Below are positions 1-8,221 of a stretch of 64,000 nucleotides of DNA, in pieces. Position numbers and translations under genes: made by a program. This stretch comes from Pseudoblastomonas marina (GTDB lineage: Bacteria > Pseudomonadota > Alphaproteobacteria > Sphingomonadales > Sphingomonadaceae). Numbering within the stretch: the first letter of the stretch is position 1; each line of letters starts with the position of its first letter. The notes under the pieces were generated by a model. It was given only the letters and a program-made list of their open reading frames with translations, did no database searches and was not told the origin of the DNA. The stretch is taken from positions 62,001 to 126,000 of the forward strand of contig NZ_BMID01000001.1 of the NCBI RefSeq assembly GCF_014641655.1, written 5' to 3'.

Positions 1-808
1 GGAGCCCGCGCTTCTCGGCTTCCTTGGCTTCCATCACGACCACCGCGGCCGAGCCGTCCGAGAGCTGGCTGGCATTGCCGGCGGTGATCGTGGTGTCGGG
101 GCCGAGCACCGGCTGGAGCGAGGCGAGGCCTTCGAGCGTGGTCGAGGGGCGGTTGCCCTCGTCCTTGGCGATGGTGACGTCCTGGTCCGAGACTTCGCCG
201 GTTTCCCTGTCCTTCACCTTGTGGGTGGTCGAGACCGGGACGATCTCGTCGTCGAAAATGCCGTTTTCCTGTGCCGCGGCGGTGCGCTGCTGCGATTGCA
301 GCGCGTATTCGTCCTGCGCCTCGCGGCTGATGCCGTAGCGTTTGGCGACCGTCTCGGCCGTCTGCAGCATCGGCATGTAGATCGCGCCGTGCATGCCCAT
401 CAGTTCGGGGTCGGGCATCACCCGCATCTCGGGGGTCTGGACGAGGCTGATCGATTCCTGCCCGCCGGCAGCCACGATGTTCATCCGGTCCATCACCACC
501 TGCTTGGCGGCGGTCGCGATGCTCATCAGGCCGCTCGAGCACTGGCGGTCGAGCGTCATGCCCGAAACACCGATCGGGCAGCCGGCGCGCAGCGCGACCT
601 GGCGACCCAGATTGCCGGCCTGCGCACCCTGCTGGAGCGCGGCACCCCACAGCACGTCGTCGACCTCGCCCGGATCGATCCCGGCGCGTTCGATCGCGGG
701 CTTGAGGGCATAGGCACCGAGGGTCGCGCCCGGGGTCGAATTGAAGGCACCCTTGTAGGCCTTGCCCATGCCGGTGCGGGCGGTGGAAACGATGACTGCG
801 TCGCGCAT
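1..808 (-). CDS. Acetyl-CoA acetyltransferase (thiolase family), 3' end outside window
   Basis: Thiolase that condenses or cleaves acyl-CoA/acetyl-CoA (beta-oxidation or acetoacetyl-CoA formation), cytosolic. The reading frame runs from an ATG at 808 off the left edge; 269 codons are visible of about 390-400 usual for the family. The start MRDAVIVSTART is typical, and the acyl-accepting cysteine lies in DRQCSSG (about residue 90). The purine-rich GAAGGAAG sits just upstream of the ATG. The C-terminal half with the HEAFA-type and CxG active-site motifs is outside the window, so thiolase I versus II subtype cannot be decided. The MaoC hydratase begins its own frame 70 bases upstream on the same strand, which fits a shared fatty-acid metabolism unit. 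Confidence 0.93.
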   Translation of the reverse strand, partial: MRDAVIVSTARTGMGKAYKGAFNSTPGATLGAYALKPAIERAGIDPGEVDDVLWGAALQQGAQAGNLGRQVALRAGCPIGVSGMTLDRQCSSGLMSIATAAKQVVMDRMNIVAAGGQESISLVQTPEMRVMPDPELMGMHGAIYMPMLQTAETVAKRYGISREAQDEYALQSQQRTAAAQENGIFDDEIVPVSTTHKVKDRETGEVSDQDVTIAKDEGNRPSTTLEGLASLQPVLGPDTTITAGNASQLSDGSAAVVVMEAKEAEKRGL

Positions 809-877
809 GATTTTCTTCCTTCGTCGCCCCGGCCAAGGCCAGGGTCCTTGTCAGCTTATGTCAGGCCTTGCGGCGGA

Positions 878-1327
878 TCAGACGAAATACATCGTCATCC
901 ATTCGCAGATCAAAGCCGGCTTGTCCTCGCCCTCGATCTCGATCGTGATCTCGTTGGTCTGCTGCCACTGGCCGGGGCGTTTCTCGATCATTTCCAGCTG
1001 CTTGTAATGGGCGCGGATGCGCTTGCCCGAACGGACCGGGTTGATGAAGCGCGTCTTGTTGCCCCCGTAATTGACCGCCATCTTGATCCCGTCGAGCCGC
1101 GGTACGTCGCTGTTGGCGGTGAGGTAGGGGATCATCGACAGCGTCAGGAAGCCGTGCGCAATGGTGCCGCCGAACGGCGTCATCTTGGCCGCTTCCTCAT
1201 TGACGTGGATGAACTGGTGGTCGCCCGTCGCTTCGGCGAACTGGTTGATCCGTTCCTGGCTCATCTCGACCCATTCGCTGGTGCCGAGCTGCTCGCCGGT
1301 CTTTGCCTGCAATTCTTCGGGGCCCAT
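878..1327 (-). CDS. MaoC-like (R)-specific enoyl-CoA hydratase
   Basis: Single hot-dog-fold hydratase of about 149 residues, expected to hydrate enoyl-CoA. The hydratase-2 motif is visible around residues 30-41 as FAEATGDHQFIH, giving the Asp36/His41 catalytic pair. The ATG at 1327 was chosen over an in-frame start 63 bases upstream because it follows a strong GAGGAG ribosome binding site and because the family starts here with a short helix. It lies directly upstream of the thiolase on the same strand, so a role in beta-oxidation or in feeding polyhydroxyalkanoate synthesis is plausible (phaB is 12 kb away). Closest family look is the NodN/MaoC dehydratase group. Confidence 0.9.
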   Translation of the reverse strand: MGPEELQAKTGEQLGTSEWVEMSQERINQFAEATGDHQFIHVNEEAAKMTPFGGTIAHGFLTLSMIPYLTANSDVPRLDGIKMAVNYGGNKTRFINPVRSGKRIRAHYKQLEMIEKRPGQWQQTNEITIEIEGEDKPALICEWMTMYFV

Positions 1328-1396
1328 CGGTTTCTCCTCGCAACTGGTTTTGTCGCAAGGGCCATAGGCGCGGCCGCGCGGGTTGTGCAATGCGAA

Positions 1397-2794
1397 TTAC
1401 GCGGAGGTGAAGGCTCCGGGCGCCGCGCCGAGCCCCTGCTGCTGGCTCGGACGCAGCGCGGTGCGGACCGGCACCGCTTCGCCACGGATCCGCTTGGCAT
1501 AGCTCCACAGCGCGCACTGGATCCCGATCACGATCAGGATGAAGGGCTGGTAGGCGATCCCGACGAAGGCCGCGCCGGCCAGGAACACGATCTGCGTCTG
1601 CTGCAGCGCGAAGGCGAGCGGAGAAATCCATCCATGGGGTGCCCCTTCCTCGTGCGCGCGGCGCCACTCGCGCCGGAGGCGCTGCATGTGGATGATGCCG
1701 AGCGCCTGCAGCAGCAGCCAGATGAACAGGCCGAACCAGCCCTGTTCGCCGAGCATCTCGAAATAGGAGGAATGATAAGCGCGCGATTCCTCGGTGATCT
1801 CGGTGGTGGTGACGACGGTGGACGGACCGCTCTGTTCGACCTCGCGCGTGTCGTAGGTGAAGCTGTTGCCGCGATAGGCGTCGAAGCCCCCGCCCATCGG
1901 ATTCTCGATCACGTAGTCGACCGTCCACTTCCACACCATTATCCTGGTCGAGGCGGATTGATCGGACTGGTAGTTCTGGATCGTGCCCATCCGGTCGGTG
2001 AAGCTCGACGGAAGGAACGGGAGTGCGATCAGCAGGCCCAGACCCATCATCGCGGCATAGAGCACGCGGCGCTGCATCTGGAGAAGGACGATCAGGCCGA
2101 GCACCGCCATGCAGACGAGGCCGGTCCGCGCCGAGGTCCCGATCGGGATCAGCAGGCAGGAAAACACCAGCCCGGCCGCGAACAGCTTCACTCGCCAGTC
2201 GCTGGGGAATATCGTGCCATGCTTGGCCAGCCAAAGCACCAGGGGGATCATCGACACCGCGACCGCCGAGATGATCGAGCCCTCGTAGAGCCCGGTATTG
2301 TCGTCGACGAGGAGGTGGAGCACACCGTAACCGCCGCCGCCGAGCACCGTTTTCACGCCGCCATTGATGACGATGACGGAGACCGAGAGGACGAGGAACA
2401 GCACCACCGCCTCGATCCGCAGTCGGGTGCGCATCGTCAGCGGCAGGAAGGTCGCGAACAGCAGGGCCTTCCACACCCACGCCCATTTGTCCCACGCCGA
2501 ATCGGGGAATTCGGCGAGGATCGTCGTCATCCCGCAATATCCGAGCAACACCACCATCAGGAACTGGCGCAGGCCGAAGCGCGAATCCCGCTTGTCGTCG
2601 AACGCCAACCAGCCGCCGAAGGCGAGCACGAATGCGATCAGCGACACCGGGATCGAGGGCAGGATCGACCAGGCGATCTTCTGCGGGGCGACGATATCGA
2701 TGTAAAGATAGACCAGCACCCACAGGAATGGCCGCCTCAGCCCCAGCGCGAAGACGATCAGCAGGAAGGCCGTGAGGAACAGGCTGCTAAGCAC
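1397..2794 (-). CDS. Probable O-glycosylation ligase, exosortase A-associated (O-antigen ligase fold)
   Basis: Polytopic inner-membrane protein of 465 residues with about ten hydrophobic segments and a large periplasmic loop in the second half, matching the O-antigen ligase/Wzy family and in particular the form that accompanies exosortase A (PEP-CTERM) systems. It is expected to transfer lipid-linked glycan to a protein or polysaccharide acceptor in the periplasm. The start is GTG at 2794, overlapping by 8 nt the end of a 43-residue ORF (2787-2918). The family assignment rests on the start (LFLTAFLLIVFALGLRRPF style) and on the divergent neighbour at 3019, another exosortase-associated gene. 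The exosortase itself is not in the window. Confidence 0.8.
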   Translation of the reverse strand: MLSSLFLTAFLLIVFALGLRRPFLWVLVYLYIDIVAPQKIAWSILPSIPVSLIAFVLAFGGWLAFDDKRDSRFGLRQFLMVVLLGYCGMTTILAEFPDSAWDKWAWVWKALLFATFLPLTMRTRLRIEAVVLFLVLSVSVIVINGGVKTVLGGGGYGVLHLLVDDNTGLYEGSIISAVAVSMIPLVLWLAKHGTIFPSDWRVKLFAAGLVFSCLLIPIGTSARTGLVCMAVLGLIVLLQMQRRVLYAAMMGLGLLIALPFLPSSFTDRMGTIQNYQSDQSASTRIMVWKWTVDYVIENPMGGGFDAYRGNSFTYDTREVEQSGPSTVVTTTEITEESRAYHSSYFEMLGEQGWFGLFIWLLLQALGIIHMQRLRREWRRAHEEGAPHGWISPLAFALQQTQIVFLAGAAFVGIAYQPFILIVIGIQCALWSYAKRIRGEAVPVRTALRPSQQQGLGAAPGAFTSA

Positions 2795-2918
2795 CGCCGG
2801 GTTCTCCGTCTTCGCCTCCGGTCGGCGGATCGGAATCGAGATCGTCGCGGAAGACCAGTCGCCAGACCATTACCACCATCAGCCCATGAGTGAGGATGAG
2901 GGTCGCGATGTTTACCAT
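2787..2918 (-). CDS. Small single-pass membrane protein (43 aa), unknown
   Basis: A 43-codon ORF begins at an ATG preceded by a strong GGAGG-type ribosome binding site eight to ten bases upstream and ends overlapping the GTG start of the O-glycosylation ligase by 8 nt, so the two are probably translationally coupled. The product has one hydrophobic segment (about residues 3-22) and an acidic, glycine/proline-rich tail (RDDLDSDPPTGGEDGE). I do not recognise a family. Strength of the start signal and the overlap are the reasons for calling it real; the short length is the reason for doubt. Confidence 0.6.
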   Translation of the reverse strand: MVNIATLILTHGLMVVMVWRLVFRDDLDSDPPTGGEDGEPGGA

Positions 2919-3018
2919 GGTTTCGTCCCTCCTCCGGCCTGTTCGGAGCCCAGCGCGAGATGTGCGATAACCGCTTTTGGTTGATGCGCCCTTAAGGTTT
3001 GGGCCCTAGCATAGTGCG

Positions 3019-4227
3019 ATGACCCGCGTGCTCCACATTCTGGATCATTCGCTGCCGCTGCACAGCGGGTATACGTTCCGCACGCGCGCGATACTGAAGG
3101 GCCAGCAGAATCTCGGGCTCGACGTGCGCGCAGTGACCGGGCGGCGCCATTCGCTCGAGGGACCTGCCGAGGAAGCGATCGAGGGTCTCTATTTCCATCG
3201 CACGCCGGGGACGTCGGCCGGACCGCCATTGTGGCGCGAATGGCGCGAGATCTCGGCCCTCGCGCGGGTGATTGGCGAGGTGTGCGACGAGTGGCGGCCC
3301 GATATCCTGCATGCGCATTCGCCGGCCCTGTGCGGCAGCGCGACCCAGCGCGTCGCGGCCGCGCGCGGCCTGCCCTTCGTCTACGAGATCCGCGCCTTCT
3401 GGGAGGATGCCTCGGTCGGGAACCTGACCGGGCGAGAGGGCAGCCCTAAATACTACCTCACCCGCGAGCTCGAGAACCGCGTGGTCGCCGCGGCCGACCG
3501 GGTGGTGACGATCTGCGAGGGGCTGCGCGGGGACTTGTCGAAGCGCGGCTATGACCGCGACAAGATCGACGTCGTGCCCAATGGGGTCGACCTGTCGCTG
3601 TTCGGAGAGGCGGCCGCGCCCGACCCGGGTTTGCGCGACAAGCTCGAACTGGGCGATGGGCCCGTGATCGCCTTCATAGGTAGCTTCTACGATTATGAAG
3701 GCCTCGATACGCTGATCGACGCGATGCGCTGGCTGCTGGCGAAGCATCCCGATGCGCGGCTGCTGCTGGTCGGTGGGGGCCCGCGCGCCGCCGCGCTCGA
3801 AGCGCAAGCGGCGGCCTCGCCCGCCGCCGAGGCGATCCGCTTCGTCGGGCGCGTGCCGCACGCAGAGGTGCCACGTTACTACGCGCTCGCCGATATCATG
3901 GCCTATCCGCGCAAGAGCAGCCGGCTGACCGACCTCGTCACCCCCCTGAAGCCCCTCGAGGCAATGGCGCAGGACAAGATCGTCGCCGCTTCATCGGTCG
4001 GCGGGCACCGCGAACTGGTGGAGGATGGTGTGACGGGCGCGCTGTTCGCGCCCGATTCGCCCGAGGCGTGCGCCGAAGCCCTCTCGGGACTGCTCGACCA
4101 CCGCGAGACCTGGCCCGCCCTGCGCGCGGCCGGCAAGGCTTATGTGCGTGCACACCACGACTGGGCGAAGAATGCCGCCCGTTACGAAAAAATTTACCAT
4201 AGTCTTTTAGCCAGTAAGGCAAGGTAA
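3019..4227 (+). CDS. Family-4 glycosyltransferase, PEP-CTERM/exosortase A-associated
   Basis: GT-B glycosyltransferase of 402 residues. The N-terminal half begins with HILDHSLPLHSGYTFRTRA, a hallmark of the exosortase A-associated glycosyltransferase family, and the C-terminal half carries the GT4 donor-site region (IAFIGSFYDYEGLDTLI, then KPLEAMA and VEDGVTGALF around residues 310-345). It should add a nucleotide-sugar-derived residue to a lipid-linked exopolysaccharide precursor at the cytoplasmic face. It is divergent from the O-glycosylation ligase across a 100-base promoter region. The sugar specificity cannot be read from sequence. Confidence 0.87.
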   Translation: MTRVLHILDHSLPLHSGYTFRTRAILKGQQNLGLDVRAVTGRRHSLEGPAEEAIEGLYFHRTPGTSAGPPLWREWREISALARVIGEVCDEWRPDILHAHSPALCGSATQRVAAARGLPFVYEIRAFWEDASVGNLTGREGSPKYYLTRELENRVVAAADRVVTICEGLRGDLSKRGYDRDKIDVVPNGVDLSLFGEAAAPDPGLRDKLELGDGPVIAFIGSFYDYEGLDTLIDAMRWLLAKHPDARLLLVGGGPRAAALEAQAAASPAAEAIRFVGRVPHAEVPRYYALADIMAYPRKSSRLTDLVTPLKPLEAMAQDKIVAASSVGGHRELVEDGVTGALFAPDSPEACAEALSGLLDHRETWPALRAAGKAYVRAHHDWAKNAARYEKIYHSLLASKAR

Positions 4228-4294
4228 GAGGATTCATCCGGTATTTCCGACTCGCGCAGGGGCGCGCCGGGAATGCGACAGGAAGGGGCAGGCA

Positions 4295-5419
4295 ATGGCA
4301 GGATCGACCAGGAGCATCACGCAACACCCGCTGTTTCCGGCGCTGGTGACGATGTGGTTCGGTGCCACCTTCGGGCTGTGCAGCCTCGTGATCGGCAAGC
4401 CGACGCTCGAATCCTGGGTGATCGCGACCGGACTGCCCGAATATCTCGCCGCCGCCCGTCCGCCGCTCGGTTCGACCGCGCGCGTCCTGCTGGCCCTCGC
4501 GGCCTGCGGCGTGGGATCGTTGCTCGGCCTCGCGCTCGCCGCGATGCTGGTGCGGGCCAAGTCGCCCGAACACGGCGCCGAAACGCCGATCGCGGAGGAG
4601 GCCGATAGCGAGGCAATCGTGACCGATGGCCATTGCGAAGCGTTCGCGACCGATTCGGAGCCGGAAGAGGAATCCAAACCCGAGATTGCGATCGTCGGGA
4701 CCGACCCCGAACCGATCGAGACACCCGATCCGGATGCACTCGCGCCGTTCTTGCGCAGTGAATCGCCCGACCGGCCCGTCGACAGCAATGCGCCGCGCGC
4801 ACCGTTCTCGGTGTTCGACGAACTCGGGCCCGATGCCGGGATCGCACCGGTCGAGGTCGGGGAGCCGGAACACGACGAAATCGAGCAAGCGGACGCGCCG
4901 ACGAGCGATCATCCGCTCGTCGACCTGCGCGCCACCGACGACCCGATCGAGGATCACCAGCGCGAAGAGGAAGAGGACGTAGCGCCCGATTTCGCAGGCT
5001 CGCCGCCGCTTCCGAGCAATGTCCATGCGATCGATGCCGCCCGCCTCGCGCAGCACGGCCTGCCAACCCGCTTCGCCAATGATTCCGAGCCCGAGCCCGA
5101 GCCCAAGCCCGAGCCCGTCGACCCTTCGACCGAGACCGCATCGGCGCCGACCGTCGAGGACGAAGACCTCGGCAAGCTCTCCTATCTGCAACTCACCGAA
5201 CGCCTTGCGAAGGCAATAGCGAAGAACCCGCACCCCCCTGCCAGCTTGCGGCCTCGCGGCGCGGTGGGCGGGGCCAGCACCGCCGTCAACAGCCCGGGTC
5301 TCGAGCGCCTGCGCCGGGTCCACGCCCGCACTGCGCCCGCCAATGAGAGTGCGACGCCCGATGCCGACCAGATTCGCGATGCGCTGTCGGACCTGCGCAA
5401 TATGGGCGGCGCGGCCTAG
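4295..5419 (+). CDS. Two-TM protein with long acidic proline/glutamate-rich domain, unknown
   Basis: A 374-residue protein with two hydrophobic helices near the N-terminus (about residues 16-34 and 62-84), then roughly 200 residues of low-complexity acidic sequence containing an alternating Glu-Pro stretch near residue 268-280, and a short basic C-terminal segment (about residues 330-365). The layout suggests an inner-membrane anchor with an extended, disordered cytoplasmic or periplasmic arm. The ATG follows GGAAGGGGCAG. It may be read with the upstream glycosyltransferase (67-base gap). I do not recognise a family and assign no function. Confidence 0.75.
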   Translation: MAGSTRSITQHPLFPALVTMWFGATFGLCSLVIGKPTLESWVIATGLPEYLAAARPPLGSTARVLLALAACGVGSLLGLALAAMLVRAKSPEHGAETPIAEEADSEAIVTDGHCEAFATDSEPEEESKPEIAIVGTDPEPIETPDPDALAPFLRSESPDRPVDSNAPRAPFSVFDELGPDAGIAPVEVGEPEHDEIEQADAPTSDHPLVDLRATDDPIEDHQREEEEDVAPDFAGSPPLPSNVHAIDAARLAQHGLPTRFANDSEPEPEPKPEPVDPSTETASAPTVEDEDLGKLSYLQLTERLAKAIAKNPHPPASLRPRGAVGGASTAVNSPGLERLRRVHARTAPANESATPDADQIRDALSDLRNMGGAA

Positions 5420-5484
5420 CCTCCTCCGCTATCGGCGCGCTTGACACAGCGCGCCACGCCGGGATCGTCCGCCAGCCGCTTCAG

Positions 5485-6174
5485 TCATGGCGCGCCCCAG
5501 TCGATCGTCCCGCGGCCGTGCGCTTCGAGAAAAGCATTGGTACGGCTGAAGGGTTTCGACCCGAAGAACCCGCGATGGGCCGACAGCGGGCTCGGGTGGG
5601 GAGACCTGAGCACGAGGTGCGGTCCGTCCTCGCGCAGCGCATCGATGCGCGCTGCCTTGCCCTGCGCATGGCCGCCCCAGAGGATGAACGCGGTCGGTCG
5701 GTCCGATCGGGCAACCGCAGCCACCACCGCATCGGTGATCGCGTCCCAGCCCTTGCCCGCATGGCTGCCCGCCTGAGCCTGTTCGACGGTGAGCGAATTG
5801 TTGAGCAGCAGCACTCCCTGTCGGGCCCAGTGCTCGAGCGATCCGGTGGCGGGCGGCGCGACGCCGAGATCGTCGGCGAGCTCCTTGTAGATGTTACGCA
5901 GGCTCGGCGGCAGCGCGACGCCTTCCGGCACCGAAAAGGCAAGTCCGTGTGCCTGGCCGGGGCCGTGATAGGGGTCCTGCCCGAGGATCACCACGCGCAC
6001 CTCGTCGTGAGGCGTGAAGTCGAGTGCGGCGAGGCGCTGTCCGCGCGGCGGATAAATGGTCTTGCCCGCCTGCTCTTCCGCTGCGAGCCATCCGCCAAGC
6101 CGTCGCGCTTGTGGGGTCGCGAGCACCGGTTCGAGGACCGGGGCCCAGCTGGCGGGGATCTGTTCCTGTCCCAT
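5485..6174 (-). CDS. ung: Uracil-DNA glycosylase (family 1)
   Basis: Removes uracil from DNA in base excision repair. All family-1 motifs are visible in the 229-residue product: the water-activating GQDPYHG (residues 65-71, catalytic Asp67), LLLNN (122-126) and the minor-groove loop HPSPLSAHRGF (193-203, His193). Length and motif order match the family. The gene is convergent with the membrane protein at 4295 (65-base gap) and divergent from the RNase D gene. Confidence 0.97.
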   Translation of the reverse strand: MGQEQIPASWAPVLEPVLATPQARRLGGWLAAEEQAGKTIYPPRGQRLAALDFTPHDEVRVVILGQDPYHGPGQAHGLAFSVPEGVALPPSLRNIYKELADDLGVAPPATGSLEHWARQGVLLLNNSLTVEQAQAGSHAGKGWDAITDAVVAAVARSDRPTAFILWGGHAQGKAARIDALREDGPHLVLRSPHPSPLSAHRGFFGSKPFSRTNAFLEAHGRGTIDWGAP

Positions 6175-6263
6175 GCTGTTGGGGACTACCCCTCGTTTCC
6201 GGCCATCGCCAGCGCGCGCTCGTGCTTGCCTGCGGAAAAGGCAGGGCGTAGGGCCACCCGCAT

Positions 6264-6884
6264 ATGGCTATTCACTTTCATGAAGAAGACCTCCCCGAAG
6301 GCGTCCTCGAAGGCACCGGCCCGCTCGCGGTCGATACCGAGACGATGGGCCTGATCACCCGCCGCGACCGGCTGTGTGTGGTCCAGATCAGCGACGGCAG
6401 CGGCGACGAGCATCTCGTCCGCTTCAAGCCGGGCAGTTCCTACGATGCGCCGAACCTCAAGAAGGTGCTCGGCGATACGAGCCGGGTGAAGCTCTATCAC
6501 TTCGCGCGCTTCGATCTCGCAGCGATCGAGTATTATCTCGGCGTCACCGCCGCGCCGGTGTTCTGCACCAAGATCGCGAGCAAGCTGACGCGGACCTACA
6601 CCGATCGCCACGGGCTCAAGATGCTGGTTAGCGATTTCACCGATCACGAGATCTCGAAGCAGCAGCAAAGCTCGGACTGGGGCGCGCCCGAGATCAACGA
6701 GGCGCAGCGCGAATACGCTGCCTCCGACGTGCGCTTCCTGCACGAACTCCACCGCGTGATGGTCGAACGGCTCGAACGCGAAGGTCGCACCGAGATCGCG
6801 CAGGCCTGTTTCGACTTCCTGCCCACCAGAGCGCGGCTCGATTACATGGGCTGGGACGATCACGATATCTTCAGCCATGCCTAG
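6264..6884 (+). CDS. rnd: RNase D-like DEDDy 3'-5' exonuclease, HRDC-less
   Basis: A 206-residue exonuclease with the DEDDy catalytic set: Asp24/Glu26 in VDTETMG, Asp84 in HFARFDL, and Tyr151/Asp155 in YAASDV. It should trim RNA 3' ends (tRNA maturation type). It is about half the length of classical RNase D because the two HRDC domains are absent, as is usual for the short alphaproteobacterial form. It is followed 15 bases later by lptC and lptA on the same strand, an arrangement I recognise from sphingomonads. Confidence 0.9.
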   Translation: MAIHFHEEDLPEGVLEGTGPLAVDTETMGLITRRDRLCVVQISDGSGDEHLVRFKPGSSYDAPNLKKVLGDTSRVKLYHFARFDLAAIEYYLGVTAAPVFCTKIASKLTRTYTDRHGLKMLVSDFTDHEISKQQQSSDWGAPEINEAQREYAASDVRFLHELHRVMVERLEREGRTEIAQACFDFLPTRARLDYMGWDDHDIFSHA

Positions 6885-6899
6885 GATCGACTGCGCCTG

Positions 6900-7565
6900 A
6901 TGCCACGCGCGGTCGCCAATTCCAGCCGGGCCGCCGATCGCGCCCGCGCCGCGCGCCAGGAATGGGCGCAGCCGGGCGGATTCCACGATCGGCTGGTCAA
7001 GCTGCTCGGCTGGGCATTGCCCGCCGCCGCCGGAGCGGTGGCCGCGGTGATGATCCTGTCGCCGATCGCGCCGCGCAACGAGATCAGCTTCCTGCTCGAT
7101 CGCAACAAGGTCGCGGTGACCGACCAGCGGCTGCGGGTCGAGGATGCAATCTATCGCGGGGCCGACGCGCAGAATCGGCCCTTCTCGCTGGTGGCTGAAA
7201 GTGCCTCTCAACGCAGCGCCACCGTGCCCGAGGTCGAGATGCGCGGGCTGGTCGCCAAGATCCTGCTCGATGACGGCCCGGCCGAGCTTTCCGCGCCCGA
7301 CGCGCTGTTCGATATCGAGGACAGCCGCGTCGACGTCGACGGCACGGTCCGCTTTACCGCGAGCGACGGCTACACGCTGTCGGCCACCGGGATTTCGATC
7401 GACCTGATCGACCAGATCGTGACCGGGACCGGTGGTGTCTCGGGCGTGATTCCCGCCGGTACGTTCAGCGCCGGCTCGATGCGGGTCGACCTGCAGGCCC
7501 GCACGCTCCGGCTTTCGGGCCGCGCGAAATTCCGAATGGTCCCCGGCCGATTGAGGACACCATGA
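6900..7565 (+). CDS. lptC: LPS export periplasmic bridge protein LptC
   Basis: Bitopic protein of 221 residues: a basic cytoplasmic N-terminus, one transmembrane helix at about residues 35-55, and a periplasmic beta-jellyroll domain. It should dock on the LptBFG exporter and hand lipopolysaccharide to LptA. Its stop overlaps the lptA start as ATGA at 7562-7565, so the two are coupled. The sequence is divergent from the enterobacterial protein, and the call leans on the fold pattern plus its fixed place before lptA. Confidence 0.88.
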   Translation: MPRAVANSSRAADRARAARQEWAQPGGFHDRLVKLLGWALPAAAGAVAAVMILSPIAPRNEISFLLDRNKVAVTDQRLRVEDAIYRGADAQNRPFSLVAESASQRSATVPEVEMRGLVAKILLDDGPAELSAPDALFDIEDSRVDVDGTVRFTASDGYTLSATGISIDLIDQIVTGTGGVSGVIPAGTFSAGSMRVDLQARTLRLSGRAKFRMVPGRLRTP

Positions 7566-8122
7566 CCAAACACCTTTATCTTCCCGCCCCGCTGCGTAAC
7601 GCGCTGCTAACATTCGCGGCCGTGGCACTTGCCATGTTCGCCGCGCCGCAACTCGTCGCGCAGGTTATCGCGGGGCACAATTCGAACGCCCCGGTCGAAT
7701 TCGACGCCGACAATTTCACGCTCGACGACCGCGCCAATCGCGCGGTGCTGTCGGGCAATGTCGTGATCACCCAAGCCGGGCTTACGATGCGCGCGCAGCG
7801 CACGATCATCGATTATTCCGACGCCGGATCGCTCCAGATCAACCGCATCACCGCGACCGGCGGGGTGACGGTGACGCGCGGCAACGAATCGGCACGTGGC
7901 GGGGTCGCAGTGTACGATTTCTCTCGCCGGATCATCACCATGGCGGGTGGAGTAGCGCTGCGCCGCGGCGGCGATACGCTGAATGGCGGGCGACTCACGA
8001 TCGACCTGCGCAGCGGTGTCTCGAGCATCGGTGGCGGCGCGAGCGGCTCTGCCGACGGTCCAGCGACCACCACCAGCAATGGACGGGTGAGTGGCAGCTT
8101 CACGGTTCCCGACGGGGATTGA
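7562..8122 (+). CDS. lptA: LPS transport periplasmic protein LptA (OstA-like)
   Basis: A 186-residue secreted protein with an N-terminal signal peptide (about residues 1-33) followed by an OstA/LptA jellyroll, visible as repeated alternating strands such as PVEFDADNFTLDDRANRAVL and GNVVITQAG. It forms the periplasmic bridge that carries lipopolysaccharide between the membranes. Coupled to lptC by a 4-nt overlap. The usual next genes in many alphaproteobacteria, lptB and rpoN, are not here; the next gene is holA on the opposite strand. Confidence 0.9.
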   Translation: MTKHLYLPAPLRNALLTFAAVALAMFAAPQLVAQVIAGHNSNAPVEFDADNFTLDDRANRAVLSGNVVITQAGLTMRAQRTIIDYSDAGSLQINRITATGGVTVTRGNESARGGVAVYDFSRRIITMAGGVALRRGGDTLNGGRLTIDLRSGVSSIGGGASGSADGPATTTSNGRVSGSFTVPDGD

Positions 8123-8138
8123 GCTTTTTATTGTGTGC

Positions 8139-8193
8139 GGAAAGCGCATCCGCGCTTTCCTTGCTGGCACCGAGGTCTGGCGGACGCCAGACC
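8139..8193. repeat. Two tandem perfect hairpins in a convergent gap (possible terminators)
   Basis: Between lptA and holA there are two inverted repeats in a row. The first is GGAAAGCGC-ATCC-GCGCTTTCC (8139-8160, 9-bp arms, 4-base loop). The second is GGTCTGGCG-GA-CGCCAGACC (8174-8193, 9-bp arms, effectively a 7-bp stem with a 6-base loop). Neither is followed by a clear T-run on either strand, so if they terminate transcription they do it without a standard tail. Being symmetric, they could serve both converging genes. Confidence 0.6.
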
Positions 8194-8221
8194 GCACCGG
8201 CGTCAGCCGGACGAAGAGCTC

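Noticed and set aside
221-2893. An 890-codon plus-strand open frame over the thiolase, MaoC and ligase genes
   Set aside because: Its protein is a run of His/Arg/Asp/Gly-rich low-complexity sequence opposite well-recognised genes; it results from GC-rich codon use on the other strand. Similar long antisense frames at 10059-12356 (over leuS), 25836-26714, 45402-46331, 46675-48273 and 56596-58422 are rejected for the same reason.
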